In this document: piece by piece, positions 5,609-10,898 of the stretch
Position numbering within the stretch: the stretch's first letter is position 1
Layout of the letters: the number at the start of each line of letters is the position of its first letter
Source: an uncultured Oscillospiraceae bacterium
Lineage (GTDB): Bacteria; Bacillota; Clostridia; Oscillospirales; Oscillospiraceae
Reading direction: 5' to 3'
Assembly: GCA_934675115.1 (NCBI GenBank)
Contig: CAKUPH010000071.1
Span: forward strand, 1-10,898
DNA: 10,898 nucleotides
The notes under the pieces: generated by a model
Told to the model about the DNA's origin: nothing
Seen by the model: the letters and a program-made list of their open reading frames with translations, nothing else
The model's database searches: none
Program-made: the position numbers and the translations under genes

Positions 5609-5732
5609 TCACTTTGAAAGGAGGACAGGGGAAGCAGAGCCGCCGCGCTGCCGTCGCGGAACTCCACAAAACCGGTATTTTGTTGCAGTTCGGTTCCTTG
5701 AAGCCGCCGCCCGGAGGGCGGCTATGATTTTC
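5609..5732 (+). ncRNA. Candidate short RNA from the outward promoter
   Basis: Inferred from the strong promoter ending at 5602 and the terminator-like hairpin at 5706-5722, giving about 125 bases. AAAGGAGGA at 5617-5625 looks like a ribosome-binding site, but no ATG, GTG or TTG follows at usable distance. The transcript may be a regulatory RNA, or a leader for what lies across the attachment site. No known RNA family is recognised. Confidence 0.3.
5706..5731 (+). terminator. Hairpin with weak T-run, possible terminator or translation switch
   Basis: GCCGCCC (5706-5712) and GGGCGGC (5716-5722) form a perfect 7-bp stem on a GGA loop, followed by TATGATTTT. The T-run is interrupted, so termination would be partial. 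The loop and 3' arm contain GGAGGG, a ribosome-binding site for an ATG at 5724, so folding could instead block translation there. Confidence 0.4.
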
Positions 5733-5739
5733 GAGAAGG

Positions 5740-5769
5740 AACTCAACAAAATAAAAATTTTGTTGAGTT
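5740..5769. repeat. Right attachment site (attR-like, dif-like 11-6-11 layout)
   Basis: AACTCAACAAAA (5740-5751) and TTTTGTTGAGTT (5758-5769) flank a 6-base spacer, TAAAAA. Trimming one base from each end gives 28 bp as 11-6-11, the layout of a Xer dif site. The right arm, TTTTGTTGAGT, agrees at 8 of 11 positions with the XerD arm of E. coli dif as I recall it. The left 17 bases repeat the left site exactly. It lies 100 bases upstream of the xer start codon. Confidence 0.7.
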
Positions 5770-5869
5770 GAAAAGAGGGGCAGCGGCCAGTTTTGCCAGT
5801 GAACGCCTTATCGGCGCTTATTCGGCTTATTATCTCTGGATCCGAACTGTTTTATTTCCCTGTACGCCT

Positions 5870-6892
5870 ATGACTGATTACCGCGCGGACGCGCCGGTCA
5901 TCATCCGTGATTTTCTGACGTACCATGAGACCATTCAGGGTCACTCCAGAAAAACCGTGGATGAATACTATCTCGACCTGCGCAATTTCTTCCGCTACAT
6001 CAAAATTGAAAAAGGCCGCGTGCCGCGCACCGCCGAACTGGATGAGATCACGATCGACGACGTAGATCTGGAACTGATCCGTTCCGTCCGGCTGGGCGAC
6101 ATTTACGCCTATATGAGTTTTCTCAGTCGCGACAGGCTGAAAAACGCCAAACGCCCGGATGGCGGCGCCGGTTTGCAGGCATCCACCCGGGCGCGGAAAA
6201 TCGCGACCATCCGCTCCTTTTATAAATATCTCACCACCAAGGCCAAACTGCTGGATGAAAACCCCATGCAGGATCTGGATTCGCCCCGGCAGAAGCAGTC
6301 GCTGCCGCGTTATCTGACGCTGGAAGAAAGCATCCAGCTTCTGGAATCCGTTGACGGCAAAAACGCGGAACGGGATTTCTGCATTCTGACACTGTTCCTC
6401 AACTGCGGACTGCGGATCTCGGAACTGTGCGGCCTGAACCTGTCAGACGTCCGGGGCGACCGGCTGCGGGTGCTGGGAAAAGGCAACAAGGAACGGGTCA
6501 TTTACCTCAATGTGGCCTGTCAGAGTGCCATTGAGGACTGGCTCACGGTGCGGTCCACGTCCGGCGCCGCCGATCCGTATGCGCTGTTCATCACCCGAAA
6601 ACACACCCGTGTCACCAAGGACGGCGTCCATTACATGATCAAGAAGCGCCTGACGGCGGCGGGGCTGGACAGCAGCAAATACTCCGCCCACAAACTGCGG
6701 CACACGGCGGCTACCCTGATGCTCCAAAATGGCGTGGACGTGCGCACCTTGCAGGAAATTCTGGGGCACGAGCACCTGAACACCACTCAGATCTACACCC
6801 ACGTCAGCAGCGACTCTCTGAAATCGGCGGCAGACGCAAATCCGCTGAACGCCGTCAAGCACCGGGGGCGTCCGAAGAAAAAGCAGGATTGA
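5870..6892 (+). CDS. XerC/XerD-type site-specific tyrosine recombinase
   Basis: A 340-residue recombinase with both domains. The N-terminal core-binding domain holds FLTYHETIQGHSRKTVDEYYLDLRNFFRY and TRARKIATIRSFYKYL. The C-terminal catalytic domain has R182 (GLRISEL), a Lys in GKGNKER, H274 and R277 (HKLRH), the His of LGHEHLNTT and nucleophile Y309 (IYTHVS). Xer recombinases resolve chromosome dimers at dif. This form resembles the Xer of Oscillospiraceae. The frame is open back to the attachment palindrome, but the ATG at 5870 matches the expected family start. No good ribosome-binding site is seen; a TATTAT at 5828-5833 could be a -10 box. The nearby palindrome may be its own target, as with XerS/difSL and XerH/difH. 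The 3' end overlaps the convergent amidase gene by 38 bases. Confidence 0.88.
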   Translation: MTDYRADAPVIIRDFLTYHETIQGHSRKTVDEYYLDLRNFFRYIKIEKGRVPRTAELDEITIDDVDLELIRSVRLGDIYAYMSFLSRDRLKNAKRPDGGAGLQASTRARKIATIRSFYKYLTTKAKLLDENPMQDLDSPRQKQSLPRYLTLEESIQLLESVDGKNAERDFCILTLFLNCGLRISELCGLNLSDVRGDRLRVLGKGNKERVIYLNVACQSAIEDWLTVRSTSGAADPYALFITRKHTRVTKDGVHYMIKKRLTAAGLDSSKYSAHKLRHTAATLMLQNGVDVRTLQEILGHEHLNTTQIYTHVSSDSLKSAADANPLNAVKHRGRPKKKQD

Positions 6893-7451
6893 CCTCTCTG
6901 CTCTCAAATGCCTCTTCCCTGTCTGTTCCGGCGTTTTCCGGCTCATCCTCCAGAATGCCCACGATATGGAGAAACCGCATCTCCGCCACGTTCTGATAGG
7001 TGTCCAACGGGCGATTATCAGCGTCGTAGGAGTGCGCCGCCACCAGAATATTGCTCAGATCCGGCGGGGAGCCGACACCCACCACCACCGGCGTATGGGC
7101 AAATACCTCCCGGCTCTCCTGAAATCTTAATTGAACAAAATCCCCCGGCCGCAGCAGGTTGAGCGTCGTACCGACGCCCAGCGGACCTGCGGTCGGGTCT
7201 TTCCTTGTCATGAAGTTCCAGAAATACGGCACTCCGGCCCATGCGGGCGCACGGTCATTGGGATCGATGTAGTACCAGCCGAGATCCGGGGTGTAATTCA
7301 TAACACCGCCCCCGGCGTACAGGCACTGGGAGGCAAAATTTGTGCAGTCGCCGCCGATCTCGCTGAAATCGTAAAACTCCGGGTTCCGCCCGAAGGCCCA
7401 CTTGTGGGCGTATTCCACCGCCGCGCGGCGGTCATACGGCTTGATGACCAT
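6855..7451 (-). CDS. Putative amidase-domain protein (Amidase_6-like)
   Basis: A 198-residue protein of the putative amidase domain family (Amidase_6, PF12671 as I recall). The signature is YAHKWAFGRNPEFYDFSEIGGDCTNFASQCLYAGG with probable nucleophile C36, a tryptophan/tyrosine-rich middle (GWYYI, APAWAGVPYFWNFM), PGDFVQL and a probable catalytic His in AAHSYDADNRPL. These are papain-like (NlpC/P60-related) folds thought to cut amide bonds, perhaps in peptidoglycan; the substrate is unknown. No signal peptide is visible, so it may act in the cytoplasm, mother cell or forespore. The ATG at 7451 has GGGGAG nine bases upstream. The last 13 codons overlap the end of xer on the other strand. A CATAGAAT box 25 bases upstream resembles the one before cotJ. 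Confidence 0.82.
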   Translation of the reverse strand: MVIKPYDRRAAVEYAHKWAFGRNPEFYDFSEIGGDCTNFASQCLYAGGGVMNYTPDLGWYYIDPNDRAPAWAGVPYFWNFMTRKDPTAGPLGVGTTLNLLRPGDFVQLRFQESREVFAHTPVVVGVGSPPDLSNILVAAHSYDADNRPLDTYQNVAEMRFLHIVGILEDEPENAGTDREEAFESREVNPAFSSDAPGA

Positions 7452-7483
7452 GATGGCCCACTCCCCTTTCTTTGTATTCTATG

Positions 7484-7566
7484 ACAGGGAACCGGTCCCG
7501 GACTCCGCCCCACCCGAACAGGCTGTATGATTTTCCCTGTTTCTGCGAAAAAGGTCCCCGGTTCCC
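7484..7566. repeat. Intergenic inverted repeats with competing pairings
   Basis: GGGAACCGG (7487-7495) can pair with CCGGTTCCC (7558-7566). ACAGGGAA (7484-7491) can pair with TTCCCTGT (7533-7540), and AACAGG (7517-7522) with CCTGTT (7536-7541). The pairings are mutually exclusive. They lie between the divergent amidase and aldolase genes, upstream of the aldolase promoter. The last arm runs into TTGCTTTTTT, so it could weakly stop transcripts coming through from xer. Confidence 0.3.
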
Positions 7567-7595
7567 TTGCTTTTTTGCGTTATAGCTGATAGAAT
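7567..7595 (+). promoter_or_regulatory. Sigma-A promoter for the fba-pfp operon
   Basis: TTGCTT (7567-7572), a 17-base spacer and TAGAAT (7590-7595, one mismatch), with TGA just before as an extended -10. A start near 7602 leaves a leader of about 29 bases holding AGGAG for the aldolase. Confidence 0.65.
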
Positions 7596-7630
7596 CAAGC
7601 TATCCAATTTGAAAACAGGAGATGGTTAGT

Positions 7631-8596
7631 ATGCCACTGGTCACTACTACCGAGATGTTCAAGAAAGCTTACGACGGAGGATACGCCATCGGCGCGTTCA
7701 ACGTCAATAACATGGAGATCGTACAGGGTATCACCGAGGCGGCGAAGGAAGTCAACGCCCCCCTGATCCTTCAGGTCTCCAAGGGCGCCCGCGCCTATGC
7801 CAACCACACCTACCTGATGAAGCTGGTTGAGGCCGCCGTCATCGAGACCGGCCTTCCGATCTGCCTGCATCTGGATCACGGCGACAGCTTTGAGCTGTGC
7901 AAGAGCTGCATCGACGGCGGCTTTACCTCCGTCATGATCGACGCGTCCTCCAAGCCCTTTGCGGAGAACATCGAAGTCACCAAGAAGGTCGTCGAGTACG
8001 CCCATGACCACGGTGTGGTCGTGGAGGCCGAGCTTGGCACGCTGGCCGGCGTTGAGGACGAGGTGAAGGTGTCCGCCGAGGATTCCTCCTATACCCGCCC
8101 CGAGGAGGTCGAGGAGTTCGTGTCCAAGACCGGCTGCGACTCTCTGGCCATTGCCATCGGCACCAGCCACGGCGCGTACAAGTTCACTCCGGAGCAGTGC
8201 ACCCGCAATGAAAAGGGCGTCCTCGTTCCCCCCCCCCTGCGCTTTGACGTACTGGAAGAGGTCTCCAAGCGCCTGCCCGGCTTCCCCATCGTGCTCCACG
8301 GCTCTTCCTCCGTGCCTCAGAAGTACGTCAAGATGATCAACGAGTTCGGCGGCAAAATGCCCGACGCTATCGGCATTCCCGAGGATCAGCTCCGGAAGGC
8401 CGCGTCCATGTCCGTGTGCAAGATCAACATCGACTCTGATCTGCGCCTGACCATGACCGGCACCATCCGCAAGTTCCTGGCCGAGCATCCCGACAAGTTC
8501 GATCCCCGTGAGTACCTCAAGCCCGCCCGCGCCAACATCAAGGAGCTTGTCAAGCACAAACTGGTGGACGTTCTGGGCTGCGACGGCAAGGCCTGA
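7631..8596 (+). CDS. fba: Class II fructose-1,6-bisphosphate aldolase
   Basis: A 321-residue zinc-dependent aldolase that splits fructose 1,6-bisphosphate into dihydroxyacetone phosphate and glyceraldehyde 3-phosphate in glycolysis. Class II motifs are in order: AFNVNNMEIVQGI near the N-terminus, HLDHGD with D82 and zinc ligand H83, E134 in VVEAELG, zinc ligand H180 in GTSHGAYK, H223 in LHGSSSVP, and NIDSDLR near the C-terminus. The frame opens at an ATG at 7622, but AGGAG at 7617-7621 suits the ATG at 7631 (nine bases) and gives the family-like start MPLVTTTEMF. It is the first gene of an operon with pfp, 23 bases apart. A run of ten C residues at 8228-8237 encodes VPPPL. Confidence 0.96.
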   Translation: MPLVTTTEMFKKAYDGGYAIGAFNVNNMEIVQGITEAAKEVNAPLILQVSKGARAYANHTYLMKLVEAAVIETGLPICLHLDHGDSFELCKSCIDGGFTSVMIDASSKPFAENIEVTKKVVEYAHDHGVVVEAELGTLAGVEDEVKVSAEDSSYTRPEEVEEFVSKTGCDSLAIAIGTSHGAYKFTPEQCTRNEKGVLVPPPLRFDVLEEVSKRLPGFPIVLHGSSSVPQKYVKMINEFGGKMPDAIGIPEDQLRKAASMSVCKINIDSDLRLTMTGTIRKFLAEHPDKFDPREYLKPARANIKELVKHKLVDVLGCDGKA

Positions 8597-8619
8597 TCAC
8601 GTAAAGGAGAATCGAAAAA

Positions 8620-9858
8620 ATGTCTGAATTGAAAGGCGCGTGTATTATCGGACAGTCTGGCGGCCCCACCGCCGTGATCAACGCCAGCGCTCAGGGCGTC
8701 ATCGAGACGGCGCTGAACTCCGGCTGCATCACTCAGGTGCTGGGCGCGGCCCACGGCATCAAGGGCGTTCTGGCGGACCAGCTTTACGACATGGGCAAGG
8801 AAGAGCTTCCCGAGCTTGCGCTCCTGAAGTACACCCCCTCCTCCGCCCTCGGCTCCTGCCGCTACAAGCTGGCGGACCCCGATGTGGACGATACCGATTA
8901 CAAGCGCATCCTTGAGATCTTCAAGAAGTATGACGTCCGCTATTTCTTCTACAACGGCGGCAACGACTCCATGGACACCTGCAACAAGATCTCCAAGTAT
9001 ATGCAGAAGGCCGGTTACGAGTGCCGCATCATGGGCGTGCCCAAGACCATCGACAACGACCTGAACGGCACTGACCACTGCCCCGGCTACGCCTCCGCCG
9101 CCAAGTATATCGCCACCTCCTGCATGGAGGTCTGGCAGGACGCCCATGTGTACGACACCGGCATGGTGACCATCATCGAGATCATGGGCCGTCACGCGGG
9201 CTGGCTGGCCGGCGCCGCCGGACTGGCCACATGGGCGGGCTTTGGCCCCGACCTCGTCTATTTGCCGGAGACGGATTTCGACATGGACCGCTTTATCGCC
9301 GACATCAAGGCCGTTTATGACAAGACCGGCAAGTGCATGGTCGCCGTGTCCGAGGGTATCCACTATGCCGACGGCACCTTCGTTTCCGAGGCCAAGACCT
9401 CCGCCACCGACGGCTTCGGCCACGCTCAGCTGGGCGGTCTGGCGGTATCTCTGGCAGAAACGGTCAAGCAGCGTCTGGGCGTCAACAAGGTCCGCGGCAT
9501 CGAACTGTCCCTGCTTCAGCGGTGCGCTGCACACTGCGCGTCCAAGACCGACATTGACGAAGCCTATCTGGCCGGCCGGGCCGCCGTGGACGCGGCTGTC
9601 TCCGGCGTGACCGACAAGATGGTGTCCTTCAAGTGCAGCCGGGACCGCGGTTATCACTGTGAAATCGCGCTGGAGCCGCTGGACGTGGTGGCAAACTTCG
9701 AAAAGAAGGTGCCCCGCGAGTGGATCAACGAAGCCGGAAACGGCGTGAATCAGGCGTTTATCGACTATGCCCTGCCCCTCATTCAGGGCGACGCCAATCC
9801 GCCGCAGGAGTTCTCCCTGCCCCGCTTCGCCAAGCTGAAGAAGATCCTCGCCGAGTAA
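8620..9858 (+). CDS. pfp: Pyrophosphate-type 6-phosphofructokinase
   Basis: A 412-residue phosphofructokinase that phosphorylates fructose 6-phosphate, the step just before the aldolase encoded upstream. The phosphoryl-donor loop reads GGNDSMDT (113-120) where ATP enzymes have GGDGS, so Asp116 occupies the position that blocks ATP. The catalytic loop is PKTIDND (141-147) where ATP enzymes have PGTIDND. Both changes are accepted marks of PPi dependence, so the reaction is probably reversible. GQSGGPTAVIN and MGRHAGWLA are the other family motifs. AAAGGAGA precedes the ATG. The length exceeds the roughly 320-residue ATP enzymes, as usual in this PPi clade. Donor choice is inferred from residues, not measured. 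Confidence 0.93.
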   Translation: MSELKGACIIGQSGGPTAVINASAQGVIETALNSGCITQVLGAAHGIKGVLADQLYDMGKEELPELALLKYTPSSALGSCRYKLADPDVDDTDYKRILEIFKKYDVRYFFYNGGNDSMDTCNKISKYMQKAGYECRIMGVPKTIDNDLNGTDHCPGYASAAKYIATSCMEVWQDAHVYDTGMVTIIEIMGRHAGWLAGAAGLATWAGFGPDLVYLPETDFDMDRFIADIKAVYDKTGKCMVAVSEGIHYADGTFVSEAKTSATDGFGHAQLGGLAVSLAETVKQRLGVNKVRGIELSLLQRCAAHCASKTDIDEAYLAGRAAVDAAVSGVTDKMVSFKCSRDRGYHCEIALEPLDVVANFEKKVPREWINEAGNGVNQAFIDYALPLIQGDANPPQEFSLPRFAKLKKILAE

Positions 9859-9863
9859 AAAAC

Positions 9864-9905
9864 AACAGCCCCGCGGAATTCATTCCGCGGGGCTGTTTCC
9901 TTTTC
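9864..9905. terminator. Bidirectional Rho-independent terminator between pfp and purB
   Basis: A perfect 15-bp stem, AACAGCCCCGCGGAA (9864-9878) with TTCCGCGGGGCTGTT (9883-9897), closes a TTCA loop. It is followed by TTTCCTTTT on the plus strand and by GTTTTTT on the minus strand. It separates the convergent pfp and purB genes and should stop transcription from both sides. Confidence 0.93.
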
Positions 9906-9913
9906 AATTTGAA

Positions 9914-10898
9914 TCAGACCTTCAGGTCGGCGCTGTGGCCCTTGAGGGCGTCGGCATAGCGCTCAAAGACAGGCGCGGCGTGCTCTACCAGAAAATCGGT
10001 GACCTGCTGAGGGCAGCGGCCGATGTAGCGGGACGGCTCCAGATGGGCGGTCAGCTCCTCACGGGTCAGGCCGAAGGTGGGATCGGCGGCGATGAGGTCA
10101 ATGAGGTTGTTGGACAGGCCCAGATCCTTCACATTACGGCCAGCCTCCAGAGAGAGCTGACGGATGCGCTCATGGAGCTCCTGACGGTTGCCGCCGCGCT
10201 TGACGGCGTCCATCATGATATTTTCACTGGCCATGAAGGGCAGTTCCTCCATCACGTGCTTCTCGATGACCTTCTCGTGGACGATCAGACCAGCGGACAC
10301 GTTCTCGTAGATGTTCAGGATAGCGTCAACGGCGAGGAACGCCTCGGGCACGGAGATGCGCTTGTTGGCGGAATCGTCCAGTGTCCGCTCGAACCACTGG
10401 GTAGCGGCGGTAAAGGCCGGGTTGGCGGCGTCCGCCATGACGTAACGGCCCAGAGCGCAGATACGCTCGCACCGCATGGGGTTGCGCTTATACGGCATGG
10501 CGGAAGAGCCGATCTGCTTGCGCTCAAAGGGCTCCTCCACCTCCTTGAGGTGGCACAGGAGCCGCATATCCGTGGCGAACTTGCTGGCGGACTGTGCGAC
10601 GCCGGACAGCGTGTTGAGCACGGCGGCATCCACCTTCCGGGAGTAGGTCTGGCCGGATACGGGAACGGTGGCCTCGAAGCCCATTTCCCGGGCAATGCGG
10701 CGATCCAACTCCTTGCACTTCTCGTTGTCGCCCTCGAAGAGCTCCATGAAGGAAGCCTGAGTACCGGTGGTGCCCTTGCAGCCCAGCAGCTTCAGGTTGG
10801 CGATGCGGTACTCCACTTCGTCCAGATCCATGAGCAGGTCATTCATCCACAGGGTTGCACGCTTGCCCACCGTGACCAGCTGAGCGGCCTGAAAGTGC
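9914..10898 (-). CDS. purB: Adenylosuccinate lyase (N-terminus beyond window)
   Basis: The C-terminal 327 or so residues of adenylosuccinate lyase; the frame remains open at the right edge, with HFQAAQLVTVGKR at the start of the visible part. PurB splits SAICAR to AICAR and adenylosuccinate to AMP in purine synthesis, releasing fumarate. The family signature GSSAMPYKRNPMRCE is complete and carries the flexible-loop catalytic Ser. EATVPVSGQTYSRKVD and the C-terminal LIAADPTFGLTREEL also fit. The HFQ(A)AQLVTVGKR form belongs to the longer, roughly 475-residue PurB type common in Clostridia. A GTG at 10868-10870 is an internal codon, not the start. It converges on pfp across the shared terminator. 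Confidence 0.95.
   Translation of the reverse strand, partial: HFQAAQLVTVGKRATLWMNDLLMDLDEVEYRIANLKLLGCKGTTGTQASFMELFEGDNEKCKELDRRIAREMGFEATVPVSGQTYSRKVDAAVLNTLSGVAQSASKFATDMRLLCHLKEVEEPFERKQIGSSAMPYKRNPMRCERICALGRYVMADAANPAFTAATQWFERTLDDSANKRISVPEAFLAVDAILNIYENVSAGLIVHEKVIEKHVMEELPFMASENIMMDAVKRGGNRQELHERIRQLSLEAGRNVKDLGLSNNLIDLIAADPTFGLTREELTAHLEPSRYIGRCPQQVTDFLVEHAAPVFERYADALKGHSADLKV

Larger units (their letters stand above)
3342..5756. mobile_element. Integrated rolling-circle element of about 2.4 kb
   Basis: The segment between two copies of a 17-bp direct repeat (3325-3341 and 5740-5756) is 2415 bp if crossover is placed at the end of the repeat. It is visibly richer in G and C than the flanking genes. 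It contains a terminator at its left end, a hairpin-rich noncoding region, a phiX174-like nick site, an HUH initiator, two tiny overlapping genes, a minimal tyrosine recombinase and an outward promoter. The outer flanks, joined without it, form a perfect inverted repeat with 17-base arms (3321-3337 and 5757-5773), which is strong evidence for insertion into an intact palindrome. I see no conjugative relaxase, capsid gene or resistance gene. It looks like an integrative rolling-circle plasmid; descent from a microvirus-like phage is possible but unproven. Confidence 0.8.

Noticed and set aside
5740..5769. Attachment palindrome read as a Rho-independent terminator
   Set aside because: The stem is AT-rich, no T-run follows it on either strand, and the split outer arms and direct repeat fit recombination sites better.
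5601..5771. 56-residue frame starting at an ATG inside the outward promoter
   Set aside because: The ATG overlaps the -10 box, so it would lie upstream of the expected transcript start. The ribosome-binding-like AAAGGAGGA comes after it, not before.
8386..9657. 423-residue minus-strand frame opposite fba and pfp (and a similar 320-residue frame at 7595-8557)
   Set aside because: These are shadows of well-identified glycolytic genes; their composition (Gly/Val/Asp/His-rich) is typical of the complement of high-GC coding DNA.
1..10898. CRISPR array, tRNA or rRNA genes
   Set aside because: No regularly spaced direct repeats, no tRNA cloverleaf and no rRNA-like sequence were seen when reading the window.

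Overview
The window looks like chromosome of a spore-forming, anaerobic, fairly GC-rich Clostridia member, most likely a gut Oscillospiraceae (Flavonifractor/Lawsonibacter/Oscillibacter type). The evidence is cotJ spore-coat genes, the cortex amidase gene cwlD, a PPi-type phosphofructokinase next to class II aldolase, and the style of the Xer recombinase. The genus is inferred from remembered protein resemblance, not from a search.

Layout. 1-866 (minus): spore-coat genes, a CotJA-CotJB fusion followed directly by a cotJC manganese catalase that runs off the left edge. 1025-3118 (plus): cwlD and radA, driven by a good sigma-A-type promoter. 3081-3242 (minus): a possible 53-residue cysteine protein converging on radA. 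3342-5756: a compact GC-rich integrated element of about 2.4 kb. 5870-6892 (plus): a chromosomal XerC/D-type recombinase. 6855-7451 (minus): a cysteine amidase-domain protein converging on xer. 7631-9858 (plus): an fba-pfp glycolytic operon with its own promoter and a strong bidirectional terminator. 9914-10898 (minus): the C-terminal part of adenylosuccinate lyase (purB).

The element is the main discovery. It carries an HUH rolling-circle initiator, two overlapping tiny genes, and a catalytic-domain-only tyrosine recombinase with all six active-site residues. An 11-base match to the phiX174 gene A nick-site core lies about 30 bp upstream of the initiator gene. The element sits inside an AT-rich palindrome. 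Joining the two outer flanks restores a perfect 17-4-17 inverted repeat, with a dif-like 11-6-11 core, about 100 bp upstream of the xer gene. Both ends carry a 17-bp direct repeat where crossover must have occurred. A strong outward promoter at the right end reads across the junction toward xer.

Working model (inference): a small rolling-circle replicon that integrates into, and could excise from, a dif-like site beside the host xer gene. It would use its own minimal recombinase, the host Xer protein, or both.
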